A DNA stretch of 64,000 nt from a bacterium (lineage in GTDB: Bacteria > SAR324 > XYD2-FULL-50-16): contig JAHJTV010000009.1 in NCBI GenBank assembly GCA_018829445.1, positions 28,967 to 92,966 on the forward strand, read 5' to 3'. The translations under genes were made by a program, and so were the position numbers. A model generated the notes under the pieces. It did no database searches and was not told the DNA's origin. It saw only the letters and a list, made by a program, of their open reading frames with translations. Shown piece after piece: positions 20,145 to 30,472 of the stretch; the stretch's first letter is position 1; every line of letters begins with the position of its first letter.

Positions 20145-21410
20145 ATGAGTACAAAAATCGGATTTGTTTCCACCCGTTTTTCAGGTACAGACGGGGTGAC
20201 CATGGAGGCAAATAAATGGGCTGATGTCCTGTTGGAAAACGGATATGAGGTATTCTGGTTTGCCGGAGAGTTGAACAAGGACGAAGAGATTTGTTTCACG
20301 GTTCCCGAAGCTCATTTTAAAGATCCAACGAATCAGGAGATCAATGATCAGGTGTTTGGAAAAAAATCCCGATCTTTGTATTTGACGGATAAAATTCAAG
20401 AGATCAAAGGGTTTCTGAAACTGAAACTGAGGGAGTTTATCGATCGGTTCCAGATTGACTTGCTGATAGTGGAAAACGCCCTTACGATCCCCCTGCAAAT
20501 ACCATTGGGGCTGGCCTTAACTGAAACCATTGTTGAAAGGCAGATCCCCTCTATAGCACATCATCATGATTTTTATTGGGAGCGTACTCGATTCCTGGTG
20601 AATGCCGTTGACGATTATATTCATATGGCTTTTCCTCCGAGACTTCCCAGCCTGGAACATGTGGTTATCAACACCGCTGCCCAGGAGGAACTGGCTCACC
20701 GGATAGGAATTGCATCCATCGTTATCCCCAACGTTTTGGATTTTGATCATCCTCCCAAGGCCAACTCGACCGGTTCTGAAGTTTTTAAAAAATCCATCGG
20801 GATGACAAGCGGTGATCTGATGATTCTACAACCAACCCGTATTGTGCAACGAAAGGGAATCGAACATGCCATTGAATTTGTCAAGCAACTCAACAATCCT
20901 GCTTATAAGCTGTGCATATCACATGAAGCTGGGGATGAGGGTTTTGAATACTCCGAGTGGATTGTTCAGGTGGCTGAAAATATGGGAGTTGATTTAAGAA
21001 TCATACAAACAGGTGTTGATGATCCCTGGAACCACAAGTCCGGTAGTCAGAACCGGCTTTCATTGTGGGACATTTATCCCCATGCTGATTTTATCACATT
21101 TCCCAGTCTGTATGAAGGGTTCGGCAATGCTTTTCTGGAGGCACTCTATTTTAAAAAACCGGTTCTTATCAACCGCTATGCTATTTTCGTCAGGGATATT
21201 GAACCGATCGGGTTCGAACTGGTGGTGATGGATCAGTTTTTAACCCCGAAGGTAATCGACAAGGCAAGACTGATTCTTGAAGATTCCGGTTTGCGGAAGG
21301 AACTGGGGGAACGGAACTATGAATTGGCACGAAAGCACTTTTCCTATCGTATGTTATGGAAGAATCTTAATTTTCTGTTGACCAGATTCTTTGGTTTGGA
21401 TCATCTGTGA
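20145..21410 (+). CDS. GT4-type glycosyltransferase
   Basis: Probable start MSTKIGFVSTRFSGTDGVTMEANKWADVL with GGAGG upstream; GT-B pattern ILQPTRIVQRKGIEHAIEFVK...FITFPSLYEGFGNAFLEALYFKKPVLINRY. Confidence 0.9.
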   Translation: MSTKIGFVSTRFSGTDGVTMEANKWADVLLENGYEVFWFAGELNKDEEICFTVPEAHFKDPTNQEINDQVFGKKSRSLYLTDKIQEIKGFLKLKLREFIDRFQIDLLIVENALTIPLQIPLGLALTETIVERQIPSIAHHHDFYWERTRFLVNAVDDYIHMAFPPRLPSLEHVVINTAAQEELAHRIGIASIVIPNVLDFDHPPKANSTGSEVFKKSIGMTSGDLMILQPTRIVQRKGIEHAIEFVKQLNNPAYKLCISHEAGDEGFEYSEWIVQVAENMGVDLRIIQTGVDDPWNHKSGSQNRLSLWDIYPHADFITFPSLYEGFGNAFLEALYFKKPVLINRYAIFVRDIEPIGFELVVMDQFLTPKVIDKARLILEDSGLRKELGERNYELARKHFSYRMLWKNLNFLLTRFFGLDHL

Positions 21411-21511
21411 CTTTTTAACCTGCAGATCAAGGGACTCAAGGAGAGATTTGTTAATTCCAAAATTGCTAGATCATAACAAGAAAAAAATCGGAATTCTCAG
21501 TTCCCCAACAA

Positions 21512-22822
21512 TTAAGGCTCTTCTTCTGGGGTGGGGAAAGGGGTTTTAAAATGAAGATCCCGTTGCGGGAAGGGGATCTCAATATTATTTTGTTTCAGCG
21601 TATCCCAGATGGCCAGCAATACGTCACCAATGACATTGGAGACTCCATTTTGCGGATCTTTAATCCAGAATCTGAGTTCAAAATCGATTGAACTATCTCC
21701 AAATCCGGTTAACAGACAGACAGGTACCGGATCTTTTAGTATTCTGGCGATATCTGTTACGGAGGAAACCACCAGTTTAATCACCTGATGGGGGTCGGAT
21801 CGGTAAGAAACCCCAAACGGAACCTTGAGCCTGATAATTCTATTGGAGTATGACCAGTTGATCACCTGCTGCGTTATCAGGTCTTCATTCGGGATGAGAT
21901 ATTCCTTTTCATCTCTCGTAACTACTGAGACGTATCGTCCACCCATGATTCTAACCCGTCCAACGGCTTCATCCAGCTGGATAACATCCCCGGGTTTAAT
22001 CGATCTATCCGAAAGCAGGATCAATCCACTGATAAAGTTGCTGACCACCTTCTGCAAACCAAAACCCACGCCAACTCCAATAGCTCCGCTAAAGAAAGCC
22101 AGAGATGTCAAATCGATACCGACACTGTTTAAGACAATGATCGTCACCATGATTACCATGGTGATGTACATTACTTTGCTCAACATCAGCCGGGTGGACG
22201 AGTTGAGCCCGGGAACCCCGTTTAACCGTACTTCAATGTATCGGCTTAACCACCCCACGCCCTTCAGCAGCACCAGCAGAATGATAACAGCCTGCAACAC
22301 GGACAACAGCGTTAGTCTTGTCTGCCCGATAGAAAAGCCTGTACTACGGAGCAGGGCGATGAAGGGATCAGACAGACCGATTATGTTTAAAGCGGCCAGG
22401 GACCAGACAAGAACTCCGATCAGACGGGACCAGTAGCGATCAGGGATGGTAGATGTGGCCAATTGAACGATTACCCAGGCCATGGACAGGTTCAGGGCAA
22501 GCTTCATGATAAAAATGCTGATTTCAAATCGTTGAAAGATCAGAAGCGTTGCCCAAAGGAATATAATGCTCAGCAATAATGGGATTAGACGAACCAGGTG
22601 CGTCAAAAGACTTTTTATTAAAACATACGGGAAGGAACGGTTGGTGATATAACCCCCAATAGACTTTCTGGCAGGTCGCCCGATTATTTCTCCCAATAGC
22701 CGACTGGCAATCAAAATAACAATCTGGGCTACGATTACCCAGGATAAAATATGGATGTAAACCCACTGCTGGAAAATTCCCAACCATTGTTGAACCATTT
22801 CTATATTTAACTGAAATTCCAT
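21512..22822 (-). CDS. Small-conductance mechanosensitive ion channel (MscS family)
   Basis: Multiple TM segments; SLAFFSGAIGVGVGFGLQKVVSNFISGLILLSDRSIKPGDVIQLDEAVGRV. Confidence 0.95.
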   Translation of the reverse strand: MEFQLNIEMVQQWLGIFQQWVYIHILSWVIVAQIVILIASRLLGEIIGRPARKSIGGYITNRSFPYVLIKSLLTHLVRLIPLLLSIIFLWATLLIFQRFEISIFIMKLALNLSMAWVIVQLATSTIPDRYWSRLIGVLVWSLAALNIIGLSDPFIALLRSTGFSIGQTRLTLLSVLQAVIILLVLLKGVGWLSRYIEVRLNGVPGLNSSTRLMLSKVMYITMVIMVTIIVLNSVGIDLTSLAFFSGAIGVGVGFGLQKVVSNFISGLILLSDRSIKPGDVIQLDEAVGRVRIMGGRYVSVVTRDEKEYLIPNEDLITQQVINWSYSNRIIRLKVPFGVSYRSDPHQVIKLVVSSVTDIARILKDPVPVCLLTGFGDSSIDFELRFWIKDPQNGVSNVIGDVLLAIWDTLKQNNIEIPFPQRDLHFKTPFPTPEEEP

Positions 22823-22882
22823 TTTCTTTACAATATTGTTTTGAAGTCCCTGCTGTTTTCGGATTGTCTGTTTTGTCCGTAG

Positions 22883-25498
22883 TTAAAACACGCCCTTATC
22901 GTTCAGGAATCGGCTATATTTCCTGTCTTCAGTGAGGATATGTTTGATAATCCAGTGGCGGAAAAAATCCGGGAACAGGTGATCGGGTTTCAGCGTGTTT
23001 TGTTTAATCCGAGTCTCAAATTCATTGATCTGCTGGATCAGCCCCTGGTGTAGTTTACAGTGAATGTCAGTTTCCGGGTATTCGTATAGCTTCATCAAGG
23101 CCTCTTCCTCTTTAAAATGCACATTCGCGTACTTGATCAAAAAAGATAAAACCTGTGCAATCATACCTTGTTTCAAGTCTGATTCAGAAGCTTTGCACAT
23201 TTTGTCGGCAATGGAAAAGAGTTTTTGATGTTGATTATCCATTATCTGAATGTTAACACTATATTCGCTTCGCCATTGAAACAGGGAAATACCCGCATGG
23301 CATGAATTGAGCAACTGAATCCGTTTTTCATAGGCTTCAAACAGTTTCCAGCGCACAACCGGAATGTCCTTGAGCATCTCACCCGGAATCTGGAAAAGCT
23401 CTGATTCGGTGGTTGTTCTCAGATGAAACAGGCAGGGAATCCCGAAGATGATGCTTTCCTGCCCAAAAAAGTCCCTGCTTTTGAGTTTTTCAAAGATTTT
23501 TTCTCCAAGGTAAAACTCAAGTTCTCCCTCCTTTACAATATATAGAGAATTGTTATCCTCCAGGGAGAGATCGACTCCTTTCTCATATTGTATTAAAGTA
23601 ACGGACTGTGCAATTCGGTTCTGTGTAGTATACGATATCGATTCGCCAAAGAGGGTCGTTTTTCGCAGAAAACGCCGGATCTTCTGTAGTTCCTTGATCC
23701 CCTCATGTAAGGAGTTGTATTCAACAAAAGAGAGATAAATAAAATGGGTCAGTTTAAGAACCTGGACAAAACTGACGGCCCGAAAGGTTGCGTTGGAACA
23801 TTCATCATTGAGGGCGGGAATCTCTCCGACCAATTCCCCGGATGATACGACATGATTCACACTGTGTTTGGACTGTATCAATTCTACGTTTCCGGTAAGC
23901 ACAAGATAAATGTTTTCAACCTTTTCGCCCTCTTTGAGCAAGATCGTTCCCGGGTTGAAATTTACAATGGGATTATTCAGTAATATCCGGATCTGGGCGG
24001 TTGGAACATCTGGAAAATAAGAGTGCAGGAATTGGTGGGCATAACGCCAGGCATAGTTCTGGGAAGCAGGGATTAGCACATCCACCGCTCCGAAAGTGGC
24101 TTCGGACCCAATCTCCTTTTCTGCATCCTTCAGCGGAGAAGAAGAGTGGGATAGAATAATTCTATCAGAGGTGTCATCAATAAAATCAATTGCCTTTCCA
24201 TGGATCATTCCACCACCTATATCCAGCTTTTTTATCTGGCAGGGTTGAGAATAATCCGCCTTTATCTTCTCCAGGAACGATTTTGAAATCCCTTCGCCGT
24301 GTTTGTCAGGAACAGCCATTTTGTCAAAAACGTCAAAGGCGACAATATCGGCAAAGTGTCCGTAGGTACGGTATCCGGCCTCCCATATAGTTCTAAAAAT
24401 AAAGATGTTGTTTTCAACCGGATGCGGAGAGTAGAGCGGTTTAACCTCCAGGCCGTCTATTTGGTTCCATACATCGAACTGCAGGTCGTTAAATTCAAAG
24501 TACTCAGCAATCTGATCCTCTTCAATCGACAAAAGGGCTGCCAGCTTTTTAGTTACTGCGGATCGTACCAATGGGGTTGAATAATACTTCAGTCGATGAT
24601 CCGAACGGATCAGGCTGGGAAGCCCGGCAAAATGGTCGTCATGGGAATGGGTGTGAAATATTCCTTCCACTTCGCTGATATTGATACCCAGGGAAACCAA
24701 TGTCCCAAGAATATTTGGTCCGGCATCAATCAGGTACGTCCTGCCTTGAAACATCAGAATACTGGCCATACAGGGACGGTTGACATCCCAGCCATCTCCC
24801 TCACCGGAATGGATCACCGAGAAGTATTCTCTTTCTATGAGATGAAAATTCAAAGGATAGGGGACCTCATAATTCTGGTCAGGTGCCATGTTCAGATCAA
24901 CCAGGACAGTTTCTCCGCGATAGGAAATCTCAAAAACATTCGGTTTTAAACGTTTGATAAACACCTGAGAAAGAATCTCCACAGGTTCTTGCTCAACGAT
25001 ACGATTATCCAGAAACTCGCGGGATGGTTTGATCTGACCAAAAGCGAATCTTGTTTTGATCTTCATCATTTCCCTGGTAGTTTCCGGGGAAATGCCGGTA
25101 CGACTTATCTCCTCTGATGAGATCAACCCGTAGTTGCCCCTGTAGATATAACGCATCTGGGATATGACCTGCTCCCGAGATCCTATCAGAATCGGTTTTT
25201 GACCCGTATTATTTGGATGATTGGGGATGATCAAGCCCTGACGATACAACATCTGCAATACAGGAAATTCGGAGAGATTGGAGAAGTGGCCGTTTTGAAC
25301 CAGAATGTCGGAGAGGAGGATGGCGTTTGGCCCGGTTTCAAAGGAGACCCCATTTCTCTCTTCGGTTTTTATCAATCCCTTTTTCATTAAGTGTTTAACG
25401 CTATCAGCAGGGCAACCACAGAGGAGGTAAAGATCAGCGGCTGGAATTTCTATCCAGTAAATTCCTGAGCTGACATTGATTTTTCTGATAAGTGCCAT
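22883..25498 (-). CDS. Multidomain protein: metallo-beta-lactamase fold + two cyclic-nucleotide-binding domains + hemerythrin
   Basis: MBL motif HTHSHDDHFAGLPSL; cNMP-like segments (NFNPGTILLKEGEKVENIYLVLTGNVELI and VTLIQYEKGVDLSLEDNNSLYIVKEGELEFYLGEK); hemerythrin ligand pattern DNQHQKLF...HFKEEE...HCKLH...HILTED. Confidence 0.88.
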   Translation of the reverse strand: MALIRKINVSSGIYWIEIPAADLYLLCGCPADSVKHLMKKGLIKTEERNGVSFETGPNAILLSDILVQNGHFSNLSEFPVLQMLYRQGLIIPNHPNNTGQKPILIGSREQVISQMRYIYRGNYGLISSEEISRTGISPETTREMMKIKTRFAFGQIKPSREFLDNRIVEQEPVEILSQVFIKRLKPNVFEISYRGETVLVDLNMAPDQNYEVPYPLNFHLIEREYFSVIHSGEGDGWDVNRPCMASILMFQGRTYLIDAGPNILGTLVSLGINISEVEGIFHTHSHDDHFAGLPSLIRSDHRLKYYSTPLVRSAVTKKLAALLSIEEDQIAEYFEFNDLQFDVWNQIDGLEVKPLYSPHPVENNIFIFRTIWEAGYRTYGHFADIVAFDVFDKMAVPDKHGEGISKSFLEKIKADYSQPCQIKKLDIGGGMIHGKAIDFIDDTSDRIILSHSSSPLKDAEKEIGSEATFGAVDVLIPASQNYAWRYAHQFLHSYFPDVPTAQIRILLNNPIVNFNPGTILLKEGEKVENIYLVLTGNVELIQSKHSVNHVVSSGELVGEIPALNDECSNATFRAVSFVQVLKLTHFIYLSFVEYNSLHEGIKELQKIRRFLRKTTLFGESISYTTQNRIAQSVTLIQYEKGVDLSLEDNNSLYIVKEGELEFYLGEKIFEKLKSRDFFGQESIIFGIPCLFHLRTTTESELFQIPGEMLKDIPVVRWKLFEAYEKRIQLLNSCHAGISLFQWRSEYSVNIQIMDNQHQKLFSIADKMCKASESDLKQGMIAQVLSFLIKYANVHFKEEEALMKLYEYPETDIHCKLHQGLIQQINEFETRIKQNTLKPDHLFPDFFRHWIIKHILTEDRKYSRFLNDKGVF

Positions 25499-25923
25499 AG
25501 GTATCCTTTTGATGTCCGGTTTTTTAAGCTGTTTGTTGTCAGCAAGTGGTATCTGACTTATAGGGGAACCGGTTAAATATTGAGAAATGAGCGTGTCATC
25601 ATGGACGAAGTGAAGGATCTCTTTTTTAATGGAAGAGATTTTTTGTTATTCCTCCCTCGGATTATATGCCGTTCTGATTATAGCCAAACTCAAGGGCAGG
25701 ATCAATCATTCTTTTTAGAGGCTATCTGAGGAATAAAACGGTGTAAGAGTAATGCGGGCTTCGGAAAAAAAGGGACAGAATTTCCATAAATGTTAATTCC
25801 ACTTTTTGACAGAATTATCCGAGCTCATTTCTCTGAATGATTTACTATAAAGTGGAATTCGGTTTGGTACCACTGGTCGGGAGAATGATGAAAGTAAAAG
25901 TGGTGCTGGGAATGTAGGGACGG

Positions 25924-25982
25924 ATAAGCAAGCCGCACTGGGAAAAGATCGCAACGGCCTGCTTATTCAATTGGCAATTGAA
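25924..25982. terminator. Tandem hairpins 3' of the 26000-28015 minus-strand gene
   Basis: ATAAGCAAGCCG/CGGCCTGCTTAT (11/12 stem) followed by perfect palindrome TTCAATTGGCAATTGAA. Confidence 0.4.
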
Positions 25983-25999
25983 TATGCCTATTTGAAACT

Positions 26000-28015
26000 C
26001 TAAGCTGAGATACTGCTCAGTTTAAGAATCGGTTCGTTTTGCTCCTGTTCTTTGCTACAATCGCAGCCATTCTTTTCAGTAGCAACCTGCTTTGTAGCTA
26101 CTCTTTGTATTCCGGCATTGATAATTGATATCAGCATCTCATCATAGCTCATTCCATCCAGAGCTGCCATTTTTGCAAGATGCCCGTCCCAACACCAACC
26201 CGGATTTGGATTAACTTCCAAAAGCTTTGGCTGGCCAGACTCATCCATTCTCCAGTCAAATCGACAATAATCCTGGCATTCCAGCCGTTCAAACAATCGC
26301 AGACACATTTCGGTTAACCACTTTTCCGTCTCTTCGGGCAGATTGGCAGGTAATGACTTAATTTTCCAATAAGGAGAAGTGGGGTCCCATTTGGCTTCAT
26401 ACCCGCATATTCGGGGCAGGCCTTCCGGGATACAGGAATAGTCCTCATGGATTATCGGCAGGACTTTGAAAGAAGAGGGAGGATTGCCGATAATCCCCAC
26501 GCTCAGGTCCATGCCCGGTAAAAACTCTTCAACCAGAATCGGTTTGTCATAACCATAGTCTCGTCTCATTTTGCTGATTGCATTTACGAGGCTTTCGAGA
26601 TCATTGACAACGCTGTTAATGGTAATTCCAAAGCTTGAGTCTCCAAAGTTCGGTTTGACCAGTATTGGAAACGATAACGGCAAATCGAATACCATATCTT
26701 CATGATTGATCAAAAACGCTTCCGGTACCGGAATATTCATCTCCTTGGCTACCCCTCTAACCAGGGATTTATCATAACAAAAGGCCAGGCATTGCGGTCC
26801 GCCCCCTGAATAAGGGATTTCACACATATCCATAAGAGCAGGGACGTGCAATTCCTTGCGGGGTTCATTTTTAAATCCTTCGTCACAAATGTTGAAGACG
26901 ATATCCACCTTGCCTTTAAGGGCTTCAATGTCTTTTAAAAAAGTGTGATGGTTATCCAGAAACGTAAACCTGTATTTTTTATGTTTCAGAAGAGCTTCTT
27001 TCATCCGGTTGATGGTGAAAAAATCATCATCATCAAATTTCTCCTGAGGCTTGATTATATCAGGTCTACGAGGATCTCCCATTAGAACGGCCACCGTTTT
27101 GATGTCACTTTCCTGAGTCACCTTTGGTGTCCAATTCTTACTGACCTGTGCGGAGAGAACAAAGCGTTGCACCATCATCCCCAGATCCTGATTTCGAGCG
27201 GAGTTTGGATTCAGGGCGCCATGATGAATAAAGGTGGCAAAACCGGCCTTTTTTAAGAGTTGACGAATTTCATCCTGACTATAAAGTCTTTCTGCGTAAA
27301 ACTGATCAGCGATCACACCTTTTTCAGCATGAGTCACAACTTCTCTTGATATTAATCGATGCTCATCCGAGGATAGAGAGCGTTCCCGACAGACAAAATA
27401 CTTCTTGTTGATCCATTCCCAGGAGCGGGGTTCAAAATTTTTCTTGAGAAACATACCGTCGGTGATATCCAGCACGACTCTGCCCCATGGTTTGAGAACT
27501 CTCAACACCTCTTTCAGTACTTTGAGATCGTCATCAACCGTATCAAAATATCCAAAACTGTTGCCAAGAATCATCACGGCATCAAAACGGTCAGCTTCGT
27601 AGGGTAGTCGCCTGGCATCCCCTTTACGAAAAGGGATGGAAAATCCCTCTGCTGTCGAGAACTCCTTTGCTTTTTGAACAAGGTAATGGGAAAGATCCAA
27701 ACCCTCGACATTTTTATAGCCTCGACGTCTTAATTCCAGTGTATGTCGACCTTGCCCACAACACAGATCAAGAATATGGGCATCGTAGGGCATTTTAAGG
27801 AAATCAAGGTAAAAATCCACTTCATCGGCTGTAATAAGCTGATCTCCAACCACATCACCATCGGTCTTTAGATAGGTTGAATTAAAGATCTTACGCCACC
27901 AATCGGTGTGGACATGGTCTTCAAGGTTATTAACAGGACCGATGACTTTACACTGGTTTTTAAGTTGTTTTCTTTTGACTGGTTGATTCCGTTTATTAAG
28001 CATGGAATTGCTCAT
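26000..28015 (-). CDS. Fusion: SAM-dependent class I methyltransferase (N) + D-Ala-D-Ala-ligase-like ATP-grasp (C)
   Basis: ILDLCCGQGRHTLELRRRGYKNVEGLDLS (SAM motif I); FPILVKPNFGDSSFGITINSVV, PILVEEFLPGMDLSVGIIG, CRFDWRMDESGQPKLLEVNPNPGW (ATP-grasp). Confidence 0.9.
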   Translation of the reverse strand: MSNSMLNKRNQPVKRKQLKNQCKVIGPVNNLEDHVHTDWWRKIFNSTYLKTDGDVVGDQLITADEVDFYLDFLKMPYDAHILDLCCGQGRHTLELRRRGYKNVEGLDLSHYLVQKAKEFSTAEGFSIPFRKGDARRLPYEADRFDAVMILGNSFGYFDTVDDDLKVLKEVLRVLKPWGRVVLDITDGMFLKKNFEPRSWEWINKKYFVCRERSLSSDEHRLISREVVTHAEKGVIADQFYAERLYSQDEIRQLLKKAGFATFIHHGALNPNSARNQDLGMMVQRFVLSAQVSKNWTPKVTQESDIKTVAVLMGDPRRPDIIKPQEKFDDDDFFTINRMKEALLKHKKYRFTFLDNHHTFLKDIEALKGKVDIVFNICDEGFKNEPRKELHVPALMDMCEIPYSGGGPQCLAFCYDKSLVRGVAKEMNIPVPEAFLINHEDMVFDLPLSFPILVKPNFGDSSFGITINSVVNDLESLVNAISKMRRDYGYDKPILVEEFLPGMDLSVGIIGNPPSSFKVLPIIHEDYSCIPEGLPRICGYEAKWDPTSPYWKIKSLPANLPEETEKWLTEMCLRLFERLECQDYCRFDWRMDESGQPKLLEVNPNPGWCWDGHLAKMAALDGMSYDEMLISIINAGIQRVATKQVATEKNGCDCSKEQEQNEPILKLSSISA

Positions 28016-28497
28016 TTTTTGTTCTCCTTGGCAACAAAGAAAGATGCGTATTTAAAGATGGTAACAAACATAAGTTTGTATTGTTAAATCACATTGAAAA
28101 GAACGACAACCCAAACAGAGATTGGCCTTTTCCAAACCGCTAAAATGACAAATCGGGACTTGGCAGAAACACGTGAGTTTTTACAGAGTCATGCCCAGAT
28201 CAGAAGGCAAATGATACTCAAACTCAGATACATGAGGATAATTCTTCAGGTATACTCTTAAATATAGAGCGTGTAAAAATCTTTTCATGCCGATTTGATT
28301 CAAAAACATTTCAGTTTTTTTGCCCGAACTTTCTATCTCCGATGATGTTCTTACATCTTCTGGAAAAATGATGTCTGATTTGGTGTTTACATTCGGTCTC
28401 CATCCTTATTTTAATAAACGTTGCCACCCCAAACTGCGGGTGGGTGAAAAATTTGTAATCGCCATCTATCTGAATTAGATCAGAGATTTATTCACTT

Positions 28498-28761
28498 CTA
28501 CCAATCGTAAACCTGGTAGGAATCAACAATAAGTCCCATTGGCAAAGAACTGACTTGAGATAACTGGCCTTTTATCTTTACACGCTTCCCAAGGAGTTTT
28601 TTTAGCTCTTTACCTTTTTTATTGCAGGAATCTATCAGATACTCATGCTCTCCCGCCGTATTGACAGCGATCGTAATTACACGATTCCTTGGCGACCATG
28701 AATTAGGGACCACAATACCATCAATTTCGATCTCTTTATTGGGTATCGATGATTTTTTCAT
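28498..28761 (-). CDS. Small hypothetical protein (OB-fold-like sequence)
   Basis: 87 aa, beta-rich: EIDGIVVPNSWSPRNRVITIAVNTAGEHEYLIDS...LLGKRVKIKGQL; tandem with 28768-29016 (6-nt gap). Confidence 0.6.
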   Translation of the reverse strand: MKKSSIPNKEIEIDGIVVPNSWSPRNRVITIAVNTAGEHEYLIDSCNKKGKELKKLLGKRVKIKGQLSQVSSLPMGLIVDSYQVYDW

Positions 28762-28767
28762 GCGGAC

Positions 28768-29016
28768 CTACTCAAAATCATTTAGTCTATGACCTTTTGG
28801 AAAAGGGGTATAGACAGGCGCTTCTATCTGGGAAAAATCAGCAGTTATGGACAAGTCATCCTGTTGATCAGTACTGTCATTTACTGAATATTTTAGATCA
28901 CTTGCGTTGATCTTTTTAATACGGCCCCCTCTGGAAAAAAACTCCTCCAATGCCGTATTTATCTGTTCTCTTCTAAGTTCCTTATTTCTTTTATTCACTT
29001 TTTTAGCCATACACAA
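28768..29016 (-). CDS. Small hypothetical protein
   Basis: 82 aa: basic N-terminus KKVNKRNKELRREQINTALEEFFSRGGRIKKI; adjacent to 28498-28761. Confidence 0.55.
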   Translation of the reverse strand: MCMAKKVNKRNKELRREQINTALEEFFSRGGRIKKINASDLKYSVNDSTDQQDDLSITADFSQIEAPVYTPFPKGHRLNDFE

Positions 29017-29600
29017 TCACCGTGATGTTTTCCTTTGAAAACAGAAAGCACACTTTTCCCCGGCATAAAACAATTCTGTTTAAGTTATTTGCCATGATGG
29101 AGACTTTCTGTGGTTAAGACATGAAAGCAACTGCAACCTTCTTACCACTATTGAACTCTTGATAGTAAAACTGAAGACTTTGATCCTTTCTAAAACAGAA
29201 ATCTTTTTTATCAATAAGATAGGCTCTTAAAAAAACGTGATTTCGCTATCTGATTTTCAACTTTCTATAGATGTATGTATAAAAAAACGTTTGTATGTTC
29301 GTATCATTCGAAGTCCAACTTACTGTATTTACGCTGGTTTTAAATTTGATGCCATAGGGAGAGGTCTTTTGATCGCCTGCTTCCGGTGATGGAGAGAAAA
29401 TCAGGAGAAAAACTAAAAATCAGAACAATCAGTTCATAATCACCAGAAAAACCGGAATATAATATGCCGATAATTTTTTTGATTTTCTTATCTGCAAATA
29501 TTCAAAAACTTTTTAAATGCCCTGCTTCCTGATTTTATCTGCTTGTGTTTTTGAAGCCGGAAAACAGCAACCAAATGGAGAAATCTCCCCTTTCAGCTTT

Positions 29601-29945
29601 GTTATTCCGGATACGATCCGGAGAATAAATCTATATTCCAACGTGGTTTATATGGATTCTATCGCAACAGGCTGTGCTACAACGGAATAATCTGCATTTT
29701 TCCACCTTATCATTCCGGACTTGATCCCATAAGCACTCAAAATAGGGATATTTTCGATACAAAATTCAGTTTTCCGAAACAGTAGGGCTACTTTACATGG
29801 CCGCCTTTGAGTAGGTTCCGGCAGGGATGTAACCCCGCCCTACCGTAATCTTTGCTCTTGGCAATGTTTGCTTAAGTAAGCACTTATGAGCCTTGAACCG
29901 GGATCTACAGTCCTATTGAGCTTTAGATCCCGATTCAAGGCCGGA
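29601..29945. repeat. Cluster of palindromic intergenic repeats (several REP-like families)
   Basis: GTTATTCCGGATACGATCCGGAGAAT at 29601; ATCATTCCGGACTTGATCCC at 29709; GTAGGGC..TTACAT..ATGTAA..GCCCTAC at 29782-29843; GCCTTGAACCGGGATCTA/TAGATCCCGATTCAAGGC at 29890-29941. Confidence 0.7.
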
Positions 29946-30472
29946 ATGACACTTGGTTCAGGCTTTAGAGGAACTCACTGATTTTTGAATTGTTAAATGA
30001 CCTGTTGGTTCTAGATCCTTTTTTACTTCATGGCGCACCCCGTAAAGCCTATTCCCCCTGAAATTTAATGTTGTTTTTTAATAGAACAGCCATGAGTCGG
30101 AATTCAAGGTTCCGATAGATTTTGAGAGATTTGTTTTTGAAGGCACCCAAAGCATGTTTTTAATACGCTGATACTATGTGCCAAACAATGTTAATACTAC
30201 TTGTAACAGAAATGGTCCTCAATTCTTTGTAGTCAGTGAATGCAAAAAAGTAAAAGTAATCGGAACAGACAATTCTGAATTTTGGTTGAGGTGGAGTGTA
30301 ATCTATAAAAAAGGCTATAATATCAATCATAAAAAATTTGGCATCCATTTAGCAATCAATACTATTACCCCTTTGATTAATAATAATATAAGAAATCCAA
30401 GGATTGAGCGGGAAAGTGACTTTTGTTCAGATATCAATATATCAGAGGATCGGAAAAGAATTTGGGGGTTCT

